Origin: Gordonia hankookensis
Lineage (GTDB): Bacteria; Actinomycetota; Actinomycetes; Mycobacteriales; Mycobacteriaceae
Assembly (NCBI RefSeq): GCF_014673215.1
Contig: NZ_JACWMS010000001.1
Span: 806,001 to 870,000 of the forward strand
DNA: 64,000 bases
Reading direction: 5' to 3'
Of this stretch, positions 24,739-33,224 are shown piece after piece. The notes under the pieces were generated by a model that made no database searches, had not been told where the DNA came from, and saw only the letters and a list, made by a program, of their open reading frames with translations. Position 1 is the stretch's first letter; each line of letters begins with the position of its first letter. The position numbers were made by a program, and so were the translations under genes.

Positions 24739-25938
24739 TCAGGGCCGCACCCGGTCGGCCGGATCCAACCGGACCCGGTGGTCGAAGATCCACGCTTGCG
24801 ACCGTTCGGTGACCAGGTAGCGGAAGACCAGAGTCATCACGGCGTCATTGAGCATCCGGGCCAGTCCCGTCGGCGTCTTGGCGCTGCTCGACCGGGCACC
24901 GAGCGCCACGATCTTCTCCACCCGCGCCCGGCGGGCACTCTCGAACGCCACGAAGCCCGCCTCGACGTCGCCCGATCCGGCCAGCGAGGCGGCCATCACC
25001 ACGGCGTCTTCGAGTGCCATCGACGCACCCTGCCCGGAACTGGGCGCAGGCGCGTGGATGGCATCGCCCACCAGCCCGACGCGCCCGCGGTGCCACACCG
25101 GCACCGACGGCAGGTCATAGGTGTTGTCGGCGGCGAGTTCGAGCCGACCATCGCCGATGAGCCCGGCGAACGGACCGTCATCCGCCTCGGCCAGGTCGAC
25201 CAGGATCTCGCGCCACCGCTCGTCGGAGGTGGCGGCCCGCTCCGTCTGCGAGATCGCGTCGCGCGGCACGTTGACGAACCACACGACGTCGCCGTCGGGG
25301 GTCGGCAGCGCACCGAAGAACGCCCGCCGCCCGAACACGAAATACCAGGATTCAGCGGGCAACGAGTCCGCGGTGGCCGGCCCGCGGGTGACACCGCCGA
25401 AATTGGCGAGCCCCACGTACCGGCCGCGCGGGGTGCCCGGGTCGATCGCCGCGCGGACGACCGAATGGATTCCGTCGGCCCCGATCACGAGATCACCGGT
25501 CAGCCGACGTCCGTCGGCGAGGGTGACCGACGCGTCCTCGCCGGTTCCGTGGACCGCGACGACCCGCGCGTCGTCGCGGACCTCGACGCCGCGGTCGCGG
25601 GCCTCGTCGCGAAGCGCCGCGGCGAGTTCGGATCGCTTGAAGGAGAGGGCGGGCGTGCCGTCGGCCAACGGGGATCCCAGAGGGAGCACGCCGAGCCGCC
25701 TGCCCGTCGCGCCGGCCATCACGTTGTGGCGACTGGGTACGCCGAGTTCGCGAACCGCCCCGAGCGCCCCGAGCGCGTCGAGCGCCGCAAGCCCGTTCGG
25801 CGAGATCGTGAACCACGACCCGGCGCCATCGCCACCGGCCGGGCGTGCCTCGAGGATCACCGCGTCCATACCGATCGCCTGCAACGCCATCGCCGTGGCC
25901 GGACCGGCGATTCCACCACCCACCACCAGTGCCCGCAT
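24739..25938 (-). CDS. FAD-dependent monooxygenase
   Basis: The 399-residue class A flavin monooxygenase has the Rossmann motif RALVVGGGIAGPATAMAL at the N-terminus, a DG motif (LVIGADGIHSVVR, about 150) and a GD motif near residue 295 (GRVGLVGDAIHAPAPSSGQGASMALEDAV). These mark the PHBH/TetX/salicylate hydroxylase group, which uses NAD(P)H and O2 to hydroxylate aromatic or polycyclic substrates. The substrate is unknown. It is transcribed away from a MarR gene 71 bp away, which is likely its regulator. Confidence 0.9.
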   Translation of the reverse strand: MRALVVGGGIAGPATAMALQAIGMDAVILEARPAGGDGAGSWFTISPNGLAALDALGALGAVRELGVPSRHNVMAGATGRRLGVLPLGSPLADGTPALSFKRSELAAALRDEARDRGVEVRDDARVVAVHGTGEDASVTLADGRRLTGDLVIGADGIHSVVRAAIDPGTPRGRYVGLANFGGVTRGPATADSLPAESWYFVFGRRAFFGALPTPDGDVVWFVNVPRDAISQTERAATSDERWREILVDLAEADDGPFAGLIGDGRLELAADNTYDLPSVPVWHRGRVGLVGDAIHAPAPSSGQGASMALEDAVVMAASLAGSGDVEAGFVAFESARRARVEKIVALGARSSSAKTPTGLARMLNDAVMTLVFRYLVTERSQAWIFDHRVRLDPADRVRP

Positions 25939-25949
25939 GACATGATCCC

Positions 25950-25976
25950 TTCGTACGAAACTCGTATGATTCGAAT
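25950..25976. promoter_or_regulatory. Operator-like palindromes in the monooxygenase/marR gap
   Basis: The 71-bp gap holds TTCGTACGAA (25950-25959), TACGA-AAC-TCGTA (25954-25966) and ATTCGAAT (25969-25976). Such overlapping inverted repeats between divergent genes fit a MarR dimer site. Confidence 0.5.
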
Positions 25977-26009
25977 CTCAAATGTTTTGTATTTCGAAAG
26001 GAAAGCACG

Positions 26010-26471
26010 ATGTCGCGGTCTCGTCAAGCGGCGCTCGACGACGTCGGGCGGGCGCTGCAGGGCTATCAGCGGACAGTCCAGGCGTTCGACGACGTGGTGG
26101 CCCGCCGGCTCGGAGTCGGGCCTGCCGACCTGCGATGTCTCGATTGGCTGAGCGAGAGTGCGCGCACGGCGGGCGAGCTGGCCGTCGCGACAGGCCTGCG
26201 TCCCGCCGCGACCACGGCGTTGATCGATCGGCTCACCGAGAAGGGATTCGTCCGCCGCAACGCGTCGTCTACCGACCGTCGGCGGGTCCTCGTCGAACTC
26301 ACCGACGATGGTCGCGAGCGCGTCTGGGCGGCATACGGTCCCATGGTCACCGAGGGACAACACCTGTTCGACGGTCACTCGTCCGCCGAATTGGATGCGT
26401 TGCGAGACCTTCTCGAGTCGATGTCGGAACTCACCGAACGCCACCGGTCCCGCCTCGAAACGGGACAATAG
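26010..26471 (+). CDS. MarR-family transcriptional regulator
   Basis: The 153-residue winged-helix regulator includes PADLRCLDWLSESARTAGELAVATGLRPAATTALIDRLTEKGFVRRNASSTDRRRVLVELTDDGR, which covers the recognition helix and the wing with the conserved D-R-R-R. The length is normal. It is divergent from the FAD monooxygenase with palindromes in the shared gap. It probably represses that gene and itself until an aromatic or phenolic ligand binds. The downstream DUF1801 gene starts 5 bp after the stop, so it may be co-transcribed. Confidence 0.9.
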   Translation: MSRSRQAALDDVGRALQGYQRTVQAFDDVVARRLGVGPADLRCLDWLSESARTAGELAVATGLRPAATTALIDRLTEKGFVRRNASSTDRRRVLVELTDDGRERVWAAYGPMVTEGQHLFDGHSSAELDALRDLLESMSELTERHRSRLETGQ

Positions 26472-26476
26472 GCGGC

Positions 26477-26824
26477 ATGGGCACCGTCGACGACTACCTT
26501 GCCGGACTGGACCCCGACGATCGCGACGCCATCGAGCGTGTCTATTCGATCGCCCGTGAGCTGGTCCCCGACACTGAACAGGGCACCAGCTATGGCATGC
26601 CGGCGCTCACCTACCGCGGCAAGCCGCTCCTGTCGGTCATGCGGACGAAGAAGCACATCGGCGTCTATCCGTTCAGCCAGGACGCGGTGGCGGCGGCCGC
26701 TCCGAGACTCGACGGCTTCGACCTCGACAAGGGCACGATCCGCTTCCAGCCCGACACACCCATGTCCGACGAGGCCGTCCGGGCGATGGTGAGCGCCCGC
26801 CGAGATCAGATCACCGGCGGCTGA
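26477..26824 (+). CDS. DUF1801-domain protein
   Basis: The 115-residue protein has the DUF1801/YdhG-like fold: TVDDYLAGLDPDDRDAIERVYSIARELVPDTEQGTSYGMPALTYRGKPLLSVMRTKKHIGVYPFSQDAVAAAAPRL. Bacillus Fra, of the same family, is an iron chaperone, but most members have no known role. ATG 26477 is within 5 bp of the marR stop, and no strong ribosome site is seen. Confidence 0.85.
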   Translation: MGTVDDYLAGLDPDDRDAIERVYSIARELVPDTEQGTSYGMPALTYRGKPLLSVMRTKKHIGVYPFSQDAVAAAAPRLDGFDLDKGTIRFQPDTPMSDEAVRAMVSARRDQITGG

Positions 26825-26902
26825 CGGTCGTCGGGCGCCGACGACTCGTCGGGCCAGGCCGCCATCACCGCTTTCGCATCATCGCCTGGCACACTGTTGG
26901 CC

Positions 26903-27289
26903 ATGTCCGCGTTCTTGATTCGTTCCGCATTCACCGGATTCGCGCTGTGGATCGCAACCCTGATCGTCCCGGGTCTCGACTTCGTCGGCGGCTCGACGAA
27001 CTGGGAGAAGTTCGGGATCGTCGTCGTGGTGGCACTGATCTTCGGCGTCGTCAACGCGATCATCAAGCCGATCGTCCAGATCCTCTCGATCCCGCTCTAC
27101 ATCCTCACGCTCGGCCTCATCCACGTGGTGATCAACGCGTTCATGCTGGAGATCACCGCATGGATCACGCGTAACACGACCCACTGGGGCCTGGCTGTGG
27201 ATGACTTCTTCTGGTCGGCGATCTTCGGCGCGATCGTGATCTCGCTCGTCGGCTGGGCCGTCGGCCTCGTCCTGAAGGAGCCGGTGTGA
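26903..27289 (+). CDS. Phage holin family 4-like membrane protein
   Basis: The 128-residue protein with about four hydrophobic helices matches the Phage_holin_4_2/YvlD group: IRSAFTGFALWIATLIVPGLDF, FGIVVVVALIFGVVNAIIKPIVQILSIPLYILTLGLIHVVINAFML. Despite the name, these are common chromosomal membrane proteins of unknown role, and nothing else here is phage-like. Its stop overlaps the start of the SIMPL lipoprotein gene (GTGA), so the two are coupled. Confidence 0.85.
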   Translation: MSAFLIRSAFTGFALWIATLIVPGLDFVGGSTNWEKFGIVVVVALIFGVVNAIIKPIVQILSIPLYILTLGLIHVVINAFMLEITAWITRNTTHWGLAVDDFFWSAIFGAIVISLVGWAVGLVLKEPV

Positions 27290-28017
27290 GCACCCTCGGC
27301 GCGCGGTTCGCTCGTGTGGTGGCGTTCGCCGCTGTCGTGGTCGCGGTTCTCGGCGTATCCGCCTGCGGCAGTGACGACAACGGCGACAAGCCACGCACGG
27401 TGACGGTCGTCGGCAGCGGAAAGGTCACCGGCACACCGGACACCCTGCGTGCCGACATCGGCGTCGAGGCCACCGCGGCCGATGTGTCCAGCGCCCTGAA
27501 CGAGGCGAGCGCGAAGGTCAAACAGGTGACCGACGCCGTGGTGGCGGCAGGCGTGGAGCGCAAGGACATCCAGACTCAACAGGTGAACCTGAGCCCCCAG
27601 TACTCCAGCCCCCTTCCCGGCGGCACCGCCGGCGTCTCCGGCTATCAGGCGACCAACACCATCCGGGTGACCATCCGCGACATCGCCAAGGCGTCCGACA
27701 TCTTGGCCGCCGCGGCCGACGCAGGCGGCGACAACACCCGGATCAGCAATGTCAGTTTCGCCATCGACGACGACGCGGAACTGCTCAAGAAAGCTCGTGA
27801 GTCCGCATTCGACGACGCGCGCAGCCGTGCTGACCAGTACGCCTCACTCGCCGGCGACTCCCTCGGCAAGGTGCAGACCATCTCGGAGGCGACGAGCGGC
27901 CAGGATCAGCCGGCACCGCTGCAGCGGGATTCGTCGGTGGCCGCAACGCGTGTCCCGGTCGAGCCCGGCGAGCAGACCTTGACGTTCACCGTCACCGTCA
28001 CCTACGCGCTGAGTTAG
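27286..28017 (+). CDS. SIMPL-domain lipoprotein
   Basis: The 243-residue protein has a signal peptide and lipobox (VLGVSAC, Cys27), so it is probably anchored on the outer face of the membrane. The rest is a SIMPL (DUF541) domain: RTVTVVGSGKVTGTPDTLRADIGVEATAADVSSALNEASAKVKQVTDAVVAAGVERKDIQTQQVNLSPQY, ending EQTLTFTVTVTYAL. SIMPL proteins form oligomeric channels or rings of unclear role. GTG start overlaps the preceding stop by 4 bases. Confidence 0.85.
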   Translation: MSTLGARFARVVAFAAVVVAVLGVSACGSDDNGDKPRTVTVVGSGKVTGTPDTLRADIGVEATAADVSSALNEASAKVKQVTDAVVAAGVERKDIQTQQVNLSPQYSSPLPGGTAGVSGYQATNTIRVTIRDIAKASDILAAAADAGGDNTRISNVSFAIDDDAELLKKARESAFDDARSRADQYASLAGDSLGKVQTISEATSGQDQPAPLQRDSSVAATRVPVEPGEQTLTFTVTVTYALS

Positions 28018-28129
28018 GCTTCCCACCCGGCACCGAGCGGCCGGAGTGCAACCAGAATGGCGTCCGAGGGCCCCGTATCCCATATGTCGTATCCCTTTGT
28101 CGCGGAGACGGTCTCGATACACCGAGACG

Positions 28130-28972
28130 TCAGTCGGCGCGCAGGATGGCGGCGAGCGGCGGTACCGGGTCGCCGTCGCCGAGTACCTGGATCGCAACAT
28201 GATCGGCACCCGACGACAGGTGCGCGTCGACCTGGGCTCGCACCGACACCGCATCACCATGCGCCACAAGTGTGTCGATGAGCGCATCGCTGCCACCGCC
28301 GGAGATGTCGTCGTCGGTCCAGCCGAGCCTCTTCAGGTTGGCCACGTAGTTGCGCAAGTGTAGGTAGGGCTTGTCGACCGGCGGGCGCCCGATCGCACGG
28401 GCAGCCTGCGGATCGGTGTCGAGCACCACCTTGTGCTCGGGCGCCAACAACACACCGGGGCCGAGGATCTCGCGCGCCTGCTCGGTGTGGGCAGGCGGCG
28501 TCAGATACGGATGCGCACCCAGCGCGCGATCGGCGGAGAGCCTCAACATCTTCGGGCCCAGCGCGGCGAGCAGGCGACGCTCGGCGGGCACGTCCTTGCT
28601 GTCGAGCACGTCGAGATAGTCGACGACCGCTTGGTACGGATTCTTGTACTCTGCGGTCGCCTCGGGGTGGCCCGCCCCGATGCCGAGGTAGAACCGTCCC
28701 GGGAAGTCGGACTCGAGCTCGAGGAACTCGTCGGCGATTGTCGCGGCGTCGGTGTTCCAGATGTTCACGATGCCGGTGGCAACGGTGATGCCCTCCGTGG
28801 CCTCGAGGACCTTGCGGATCGGCCGCAGATTCTCGGGCGACCCACCGAGCCAGATCGTTCCGTATCCGAGCTCCTCGATCCCCCTCGCCTGCTCTGGTGA
28901 GAATCTCCCCCACCACCCCCAGGTCCCGTGGGTGCCGAATCGTGCGACATGGGCTGCTCTGTCCGAAGTCAT
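28130..28972 (-). CDS. LLM-class F420-dependent oxidoreductase
   Basis: The 280-residue TIM-barrel oxidoreductase is of the luciferase-like group that uses F420 in actinobacteria: WWGRFSPEQARGIEELGYGTIWLGGSPENL, then VATGIVNIWNTDAATIADEFLELESDFPGRFYLGIGAGHPEA. It fits the TIGR03620-like subgroup found in Mycobacterium and Gordonia. The substrate is unknown. The longer frame upstream lacks a ribosome site. ATG 28972 has GGGAGG 11 nt upstream. Confidence 0.87.
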   Translation of the reverse strand: MTSDRAAHVARFGTHGTWGWWGRFSPEQARGIEELGYGTIWLGGSPENLRPIRKVLEATEGITVATGIVNIWNTDAATIADEFLELESDFPGRFYLGIGAGHPEATAEYKNPYQAVVDYLDVLDSKDVPAERRLLAALGPKMLRLSADRALGAHPYLTPPAHTEQAREILGPGVLLAPEHKVVLDTDPQAARAIGRPPVDKPYLHLRNYVANLKRLGWTDDDISGGGSDALIDTLVAHGDAVSVRAQVDAHLSSGADHVAIQVLGDGDPVPPLAAILRAD

Positions 28973-29085
28973 GTCCGTGGCAACCTCCCGCTCCGGCGCA
29001 CTATTCCATCCACCGGATGGGACAACCGTCGAACAAAAGCCCACCGGGAACTTAACGGTTGGCCGAAACCGGCAACCCGGTCAAT

Positions 29086-29100
29086 GTGTTGAGTCGACAC
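29086..29100. promoter_or_regulatory. 15-bp near-palindrome upstream of the ssu-like operon
   Basis: GTGTTGAGTCGACAC is symmetrical apart from its centre and one pair. It lies 32 bp before the binding-protein gene and is a candidate operator for a sulfur-responsive regulator. Confidence 0.4.
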
Positions 29101-29131
29101 CCACCCTCATGATTTCCGAGAAAGCAGCACC

Positions 29132-30214
29132 GTGAGAATTCGAAGAACTGCGAAAATACTTGCGGCCGTGCTCCTGTCGAGTGCCATCGCGGCGGGCGTG
29201 ACATCCTGCGCACTGCCGGAGACCACCGCGCTCGACACCAGCACGCCACTGCCGACCAACATCCCCGACGGCACGCGGATCGTGGTCGCCGACCAGCAGA
29301 ATCTCGTTCAGACGCTGCTCCGGGCAAGCGGACTGGACAAGAATCTCCCCTTTTCGATCGAGTACGCGAACTTCACCGGCGGACCAGCCGTGCTCGAGGC
29401 GTTTCGGGCAGGGACCGCGGATGTCGCGCCGGTCGGCGACGTCCCGCCCATTCACGCGGCGCTGACGGGTCAGCAGGTGCCGATCATCCTCGCTCGCGAG
29501 GTCAAGCCGACCAACGTCGTGCTCGCCACCAAACCGCACGCGGGCATCACGTCCCCATCCGATCTGCGAGGCAAGAAGATCGCGTACGCCGAGGGCACCG
29601 CGCAGCAGGTCAACGTCCTGCGAGCGTTGGCGAATGCCGGGCTGGCCACCGACGACGTGACCCTGGTCCGTCTGCAGCTGTCGGAATTCTCCGAGGCCCT
29701 CGGCGCAGGTGAGGTCGACGTCGCGCCACTCAACGAACCCCGGTTGACCCGCTACCTCCGCGACTACGGTTCCGACGGAGCGGGTTTCATCGACCAGCAA
29801 CGCGCAGGCAAGATCTCCGAAGGACTCAGTTACGTGTATGCGCGGGCCGAATCGTTGGCCGAGCCCGCCAAGGCCGCCGCGCTGCGCAGCCTCGTGACCA
29901 CACTCGTCAAGGCGTTCGCCTGGGTGAACTCTCATCCGCAGCAGTGGATCCAGAGTTACTACGTCGACGATCAGAAGGTGTCAGCCGACGACGGCTGGCG
30001 CATTCTGCAGAGCACCGGCACCACCGCGATCCCGCCGCTCGACGACACGCTCATCGCCCGCCAGCAGGGCACTATCGACGTGATCGACAAGGCGGGCGAA
30101 CTTCCCGCGCCGGTGTCGGCGGGTGACCTGTTCGACCGTCGATTCGCCGACGTGATCGACCGGGCGGCACAGTCGGCCGACATCACCCGATCGCCGGAAG
30201 AGGTGTCGCGATGA
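29132..30214 (+). CDS. ABC transporter substrate-binding lipoprotein (SsuA/TauA-like)
   Basis: The 360-residue protein starts with a signal peptide and lipobox-like VTSC (Cys26). The mature part is a type II periplasmic-binding fold of the NMT1/SsuA/TauA group: GTRIVVADQQNLVQTLLRASGL, GGPAVLEAFRAGTADVAPVGDVPPIHAALTGQQVPII, SPSDLRGKKIAYAEGTAQQVNVLRAL. Its role is to capture a sulfonate, sulfite-ester or related small acid for import. GTG start. Its stop overlaps the permease ATG by 4 bases. Confidence 0.88.
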   Translation: MRIRRTAKILAAVLLSSAIAAGVTSCALPETTALDTSTPLPTNIPDGTRIVVADQQNLVQTLLRASGLDKNLPFSIEYANFTGGPAVLEAFRAGTADVAPVGDVPPIHAALTGQQVPIILAREVKPTNVVLATKPHAGITSPSDLRGKKIAYAEGTAQQVNVLRALANAGLATDDVTLVRLQLSEFSEALGAGEVDVAPLNEPRLTRYLRDYGSDGAGFIDQQRAGKISEGLSYVYARAESLAEPAKAAALRSLVTTLVKAFAWVNSHPQQWIQSYYVDDQKVSADDGWRILQSTGTTAIPPLDDTLIARQQGTIDVIDKAGELPAPVSAGDLFDRRFADVIDRAAQSADITRSPEEVSR

Positions 30215-31083
30215 CCACCCTCGTACGCCCGCCGAGCCGCGTCCGGGACCGCCCGGCCGCCACCGTCACCACCGAAGGGCTCGAACGCCGAACCGGGACA
30301 ACGCGTCCCCGCCACCTCGGGCCGGGACGCCCCATCCCCGGCGGCTGGCTCATCGGTCCGACCCTGCTCCTGGCGGTCTGGGTCATCGGCTCGGCCACCG
30401 GCTTCATCGACCCGCGGACGCTGCCGGCACCACTGACCATCGCCGACACCGCCGGTGAGCTGTGGGCCGACGGCCGGCTACCGGAGAACATCCTGGCGTC
30501 GTTGCGGCTCGCATCGGTCTCGCTCGTGATCGGGGTGGTGCTCGGCGTCGTGCTGGCGCTGATGTCGGGGCTCAGCCGGGTCGGCGAGGCGGTCATCGAC
30601 GGCCCCATCCAGATCAAACGCGCGATACCCACACTCGCGATCATCCCGCTCGCGATCCTGTGGTTCGGGATCGGCGACTCCATGAAGATCACCATCATCG
30701 CCACCAGTGTGCTGATCCCGGTCTACATCAACACCCACGCACAGTTGCGGGGAGTAGACGTTCGTTACGCCGAACTGGCCCAGACGGTGAAACTCTCTCG
30801 GTGGCAGTTCATCCGACGTGTCGCGCTACCCGGCGCCGTACCGGGGTTCTTCACCGGCCTCCGCCTCGCGGTCACGATCTCCTGGCTCGCGCTGGTGGTG
30901 GTCGAGCAGGTCAACGCCACCCAGGGCGTCGGCTACCTGATGAACCAGGCGCGGGTCTATGGACAGCTCGACGTCGTCGTGGTGGGCCTGGTCGTCTATG
31001 CGGTCTTCGGCCTGATCGGCGACATCACCGTGCGCACCGTCGAGAGGAGGGCGCTGTCATGGCGACGTTCACTGGGCAGCTGA
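30211..31083 (+). CDS. ABC transporter permease (SsuC-like)
   Basis: The 290-residue inner-membrane protein of the BPD_transp_1 fold has about six helices and the EAA loop RYAELAQTVKLSRWQFIRRVALPGAVPGFFTGLRLAVTISWLALVVVEQVNATQGVGYLMNQA, which contacts the ATPase. It has an N-terminal cytoplasmic stretch of about 45 polar residues. It is translationally coupled to the binding-protein gene and overlaps the ATPase gene by 25 bp. Confidence 0.9.
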   Translation: MTTLVRPPSRVRDRPAATVTTEGLERRTGTTRPRHLGPGRPIPGGWLIGPTLLLAVWVIGSATGFIDPRTLPAPLTIADTAGELWADGRLPENILASLRLASVSLVIGVVLGVVLALMSGLSRVGEAVIDGPIQIKRAIPTLAIIPLAILWFGIGDSMKITIIATSVLIPVYINTHAQLRGVDVRYAELAQTVKLSRWQFIRRVALPGAVPGFFTGLRLAVTISWLALVVVEQVNATQGVGYLMNQARVYGQLDVVVVGLVVYAVFGLIGDITVRTVERRALSWRRSLGS

Positions 31084-31856
31084 GGGATCGCGCGGGCCGA
31101 GACACCGACCCGACTGATCCGGAGGTGCAGGACCCGATACCGGGAACCGTGCTCTCCACAAGGGATCTCACGCGTCGCTACGGTGACCGTACCGTTCTCG
31201 ACAGCATCGACCTCACCATCGCCGCAGGTGAGTTCGTGGCACTCCTCGGCCGCAGCGGCAGCGGGAAGAGCACGCTGCTGCGGGCGGTCGCGGGACTCGA
31301 CGCAGGCGTCGACGGCTCCGGCGTCCTCGACGTGGCACGCGAGACGTCGGTGGTCTTCCAGGACTCACGCCTCCTGCCCTGGGCACGCGTCCTGCCCAAT
31401 GTGACCCTCGGACTCACCGGCCACGACGCCCGCCGGTGCGGCCTCGACGCGCTCACCGACGTCGGTCTCGCGGACCGTGAACGGGCCTGGCCCAACGAGT
31501 TGTCCGGCGGCGAGCAACAACGGGCCGCCCTCGCACGTTCTCTCGTCCGCCGTCCCGCCCTGTTGCTGGCCGACGAACCCTTCGGCGCACTCGACGCCCT
31601 GACCCGTCTGCGGATGCACGAGTTGCTGCGACAGCTCTGCGGGAAGTACCGCCCTGGCGTGCTGCTGGTGACCCACGACGTCGACGAGGCCGTCGCACTC
31701 GCCGATCGCGTCCTGGTCCTCGACGACGGCCGTTTCGTCGCCGACCGCAGTCTCGCGGCCTTGGGTTCGCAACGCTCACTGCGAGATCCCGAGTTCATCG
31801 CGCACCGGGAGGCACTCCTCGCCGCCCTCGGTGTCGACACCACATCGAACGGATAG
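31059..31856 (+). CDS. ABC transporter ATP-binding protein (SsuB-like)
   Basis: The 265-residue ATPase has Walker A GRSGSGKST (64-72), Q-loop VFQDSRLLPW, signature LSGGEQQR (148-155), Walker B LLLADEPFGALD (168-179) and the H-loop in LLVTHDVDEA. The helical domain is short, as in nitrate/sulfonate/taurine importers. A 30-residue Asp/Pro-rich N-terminus precedes the domain. ATG 31059 lies within the permease gene with GAGGAGG upstream. A longer frame through the permease is not coding. Confidence 0.9.
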   Translation: MATFTGQLRDRAGRDTDPTDPEVQDPIPGTVLSTRDLTRRYGDRTVLDSIDLTIAAGEFVALLGRSGSGKSTLLRAVAGLDAGVDGSGVLDVARETSVVFQDSRLLPWARVLPNVTLGLTGHDARRCGLDALTDVGLADRERAWPNELSGGEQQRAALARSLVRRPALLLADEPFGALDALTRLRMHELLRQLCGKYRPGVLLVTHDVDEAVALADRVLVLDDGRFVADRSLAALGSQRSLRDPEFIAHREALLAALGVDTTSNG

Positions 31857-31862
31857 GAATCC

Positions 31863-33224
31863 ATGAGTTCACAACCGACCCGCCAGCTGCATCTCAACGC
31901 CTTCATCTACCCGGCAGGCCATCACGAGGCAGCGTGGCGCCATCCGCTGACCCAGCCCGAACGCGTCTTCGATGCCGACTACTATCAGCAGATCGCGAAG
32001 ACCGCGGAGGCAGCCAAGTTCGACGGCATCTTCTTCGCCGACGGACCGGCGCTGCGCAGCGAGGCGCGGTACAACGCGGCAGGCAGACTCGAACCGATCG
32101 CGCTGCTCTCGAGCGTGGCGGCCGCGACCGACCGCATCGGCCTGATCGCCACCGCGTCCACGACCTACTACGAGCCCTACAATCTCGCACGCCTGTTCTC
32201 GACCCTCGATTTCCTCTCCCAGGGTCGCGCCGGATGGAACATCGTCACCACGTCGAGCGAGGCCGCAGCGGAGAACTTCGGACTACCAGCACATCCCGAT
32301 CCCTCGATCCGCTACGAGCGCGCCCGTGAGTTCGTCGATGCCACCGTGCGTCTGTGGGACAGCTGGGAGGACGACGCCGTCGTCCTCGACCGCGACGCAG
32401 GCCTTTACGCCGATACCGACAAGATCCACCGGGCCGAGTTCGTCGGCAAACATCTACAGGTCCGTGGTCCGTTCAACGCACCTCGCTCGCCGCAGGGGCA
32501 TCCGGTCCTGGTCCAGGCGGGCGCCTCCAACGACGGCCGGGCGTTCGCGGCCCAGTACGCCGAGGCCATCTTCACCGCACACCAGACCCTCGACCACGCA
32601 CAAGCCTTCTATGCCGATATACGCTCTCGTGCAAAGGCATTGGGACGAAATCCGGATCATGTCAAGATCCTGCCCGGCATCAGTCCGTTCATCGCCGACA
32701 CCGAACGGGGCGCCCGGGAGCTCGAGCAGGAGTTCAACGAGCTGACGGTACCCGCCTACGGCCTCTTCCAGCTACGTGGCATCACCCAGGTCGACCTCTC
32801 GGAGATCGATCTCGACGCCTCCGTCCCCGAGGACATCTTCGGCGATGCCGGCGACGTCACCGACAACAAACGCAGCCGCAAGCAGGTGGTGGCCGGCATC
32901 GTCGCCCGCGAGAAGCCAACTGTCCGACAACTTCTCCACCGCCTGGCCGGCGCCCGCGGCCACCGCGTCGTGGCCGGTACCCCGGAGCAGATCGCGGACA
33001 CGATCGAGGAGTGGTTCACCAGCGGTGCCGCAGACGGATTCAACGTGATGCCGCCGTATTACCCGGGCGGACTCGAGGTGTTCACCGACACCGTCGTCCC
33101 GCTATTGCGGGAACGCGGCATCTTCCGTACCGAGTACACCGGCACCACCCTGCGGGAGCACCTCGGTCTCCCCCGGCCGGCGAGCCAGTTCGCCGGTGAC
33201 CGCGTCGGCTCACACGCGAGTTGA
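31863..33224 (+). CDS. NtaA/SnaA/DszA-family FMN-dependent monooxygenase
   Basis: The 453-residue TIM-barrel enzyme is of the same length and pattern as DszA: AWRHPLTQPERVFDADYYQQIAKTAEAAKFDGIFFADG, TYYEPYNLARLFSTLDFLSQGRAGWNIVTTSSEAAAENFG, APRSPQGHPVLVQAGASNDGR and FRTEYTGTTLREHLGLPRP. The family uses FMNH2 and O2 to cleave C-S or C-N bonds of sulfones, nitrilotriacetate or streptogramins. It sits 6 bp after an SsuACB-like importer and before a flavin-type reductase, so desulfonation or organosulfur use is likely. The substrate is not determined. Confidence 0.9.
   Translation: MSSQPTRQLHLNAFIYPAGHHEAAWRHPLTQPERVFDADYYQQIAKTAEAAKFDGIFFADGPALRSEARYNAAGRLEPIALLSSVAAATDRIGLIATASTTYYEPYNLARLFSTLDFLSQGRAGWNIVTTSSEAAAENFGLPAHPDPSIRYERAREFVDATVRLWDSWEDDAVVLDRDAGLYADTDKIHRAEFVGKHLQVRGPFNAPRSPQGHPVLVQAGASNDGRAFAAQYAEAIFTAHQTLDHAQAFYADIRSRAKALGRNPDHVKILPGISPFIADTERGARELEQEFNELTVPAYGLFQLRGITQVDLSEIDLDASVPEDIFGDAGDVTDNKRSRKQVVAGIVAREKPTVRQLLHRLAGARGHRVVAGTPEQIADTIEEWFTSGAADGFNVMPPYYPGGLEVFTDTVVPLLRERGIFRTEYTGTTLREHLGLPRPASQFAGDRVGSHAS

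Noticed and set aside
24739-24800. Terminator after the FAD monooxygenase
   Set aside because: Only a 5-bp GACCA/TGGTC pair is visible; it is too weak to call.
26903-27289. Prophage remnant suggested by a holin-like protein
   Set aside because: This membrane family is widespread on chromosomes; no other phage gene, integrase or attachment repeat is nearby.
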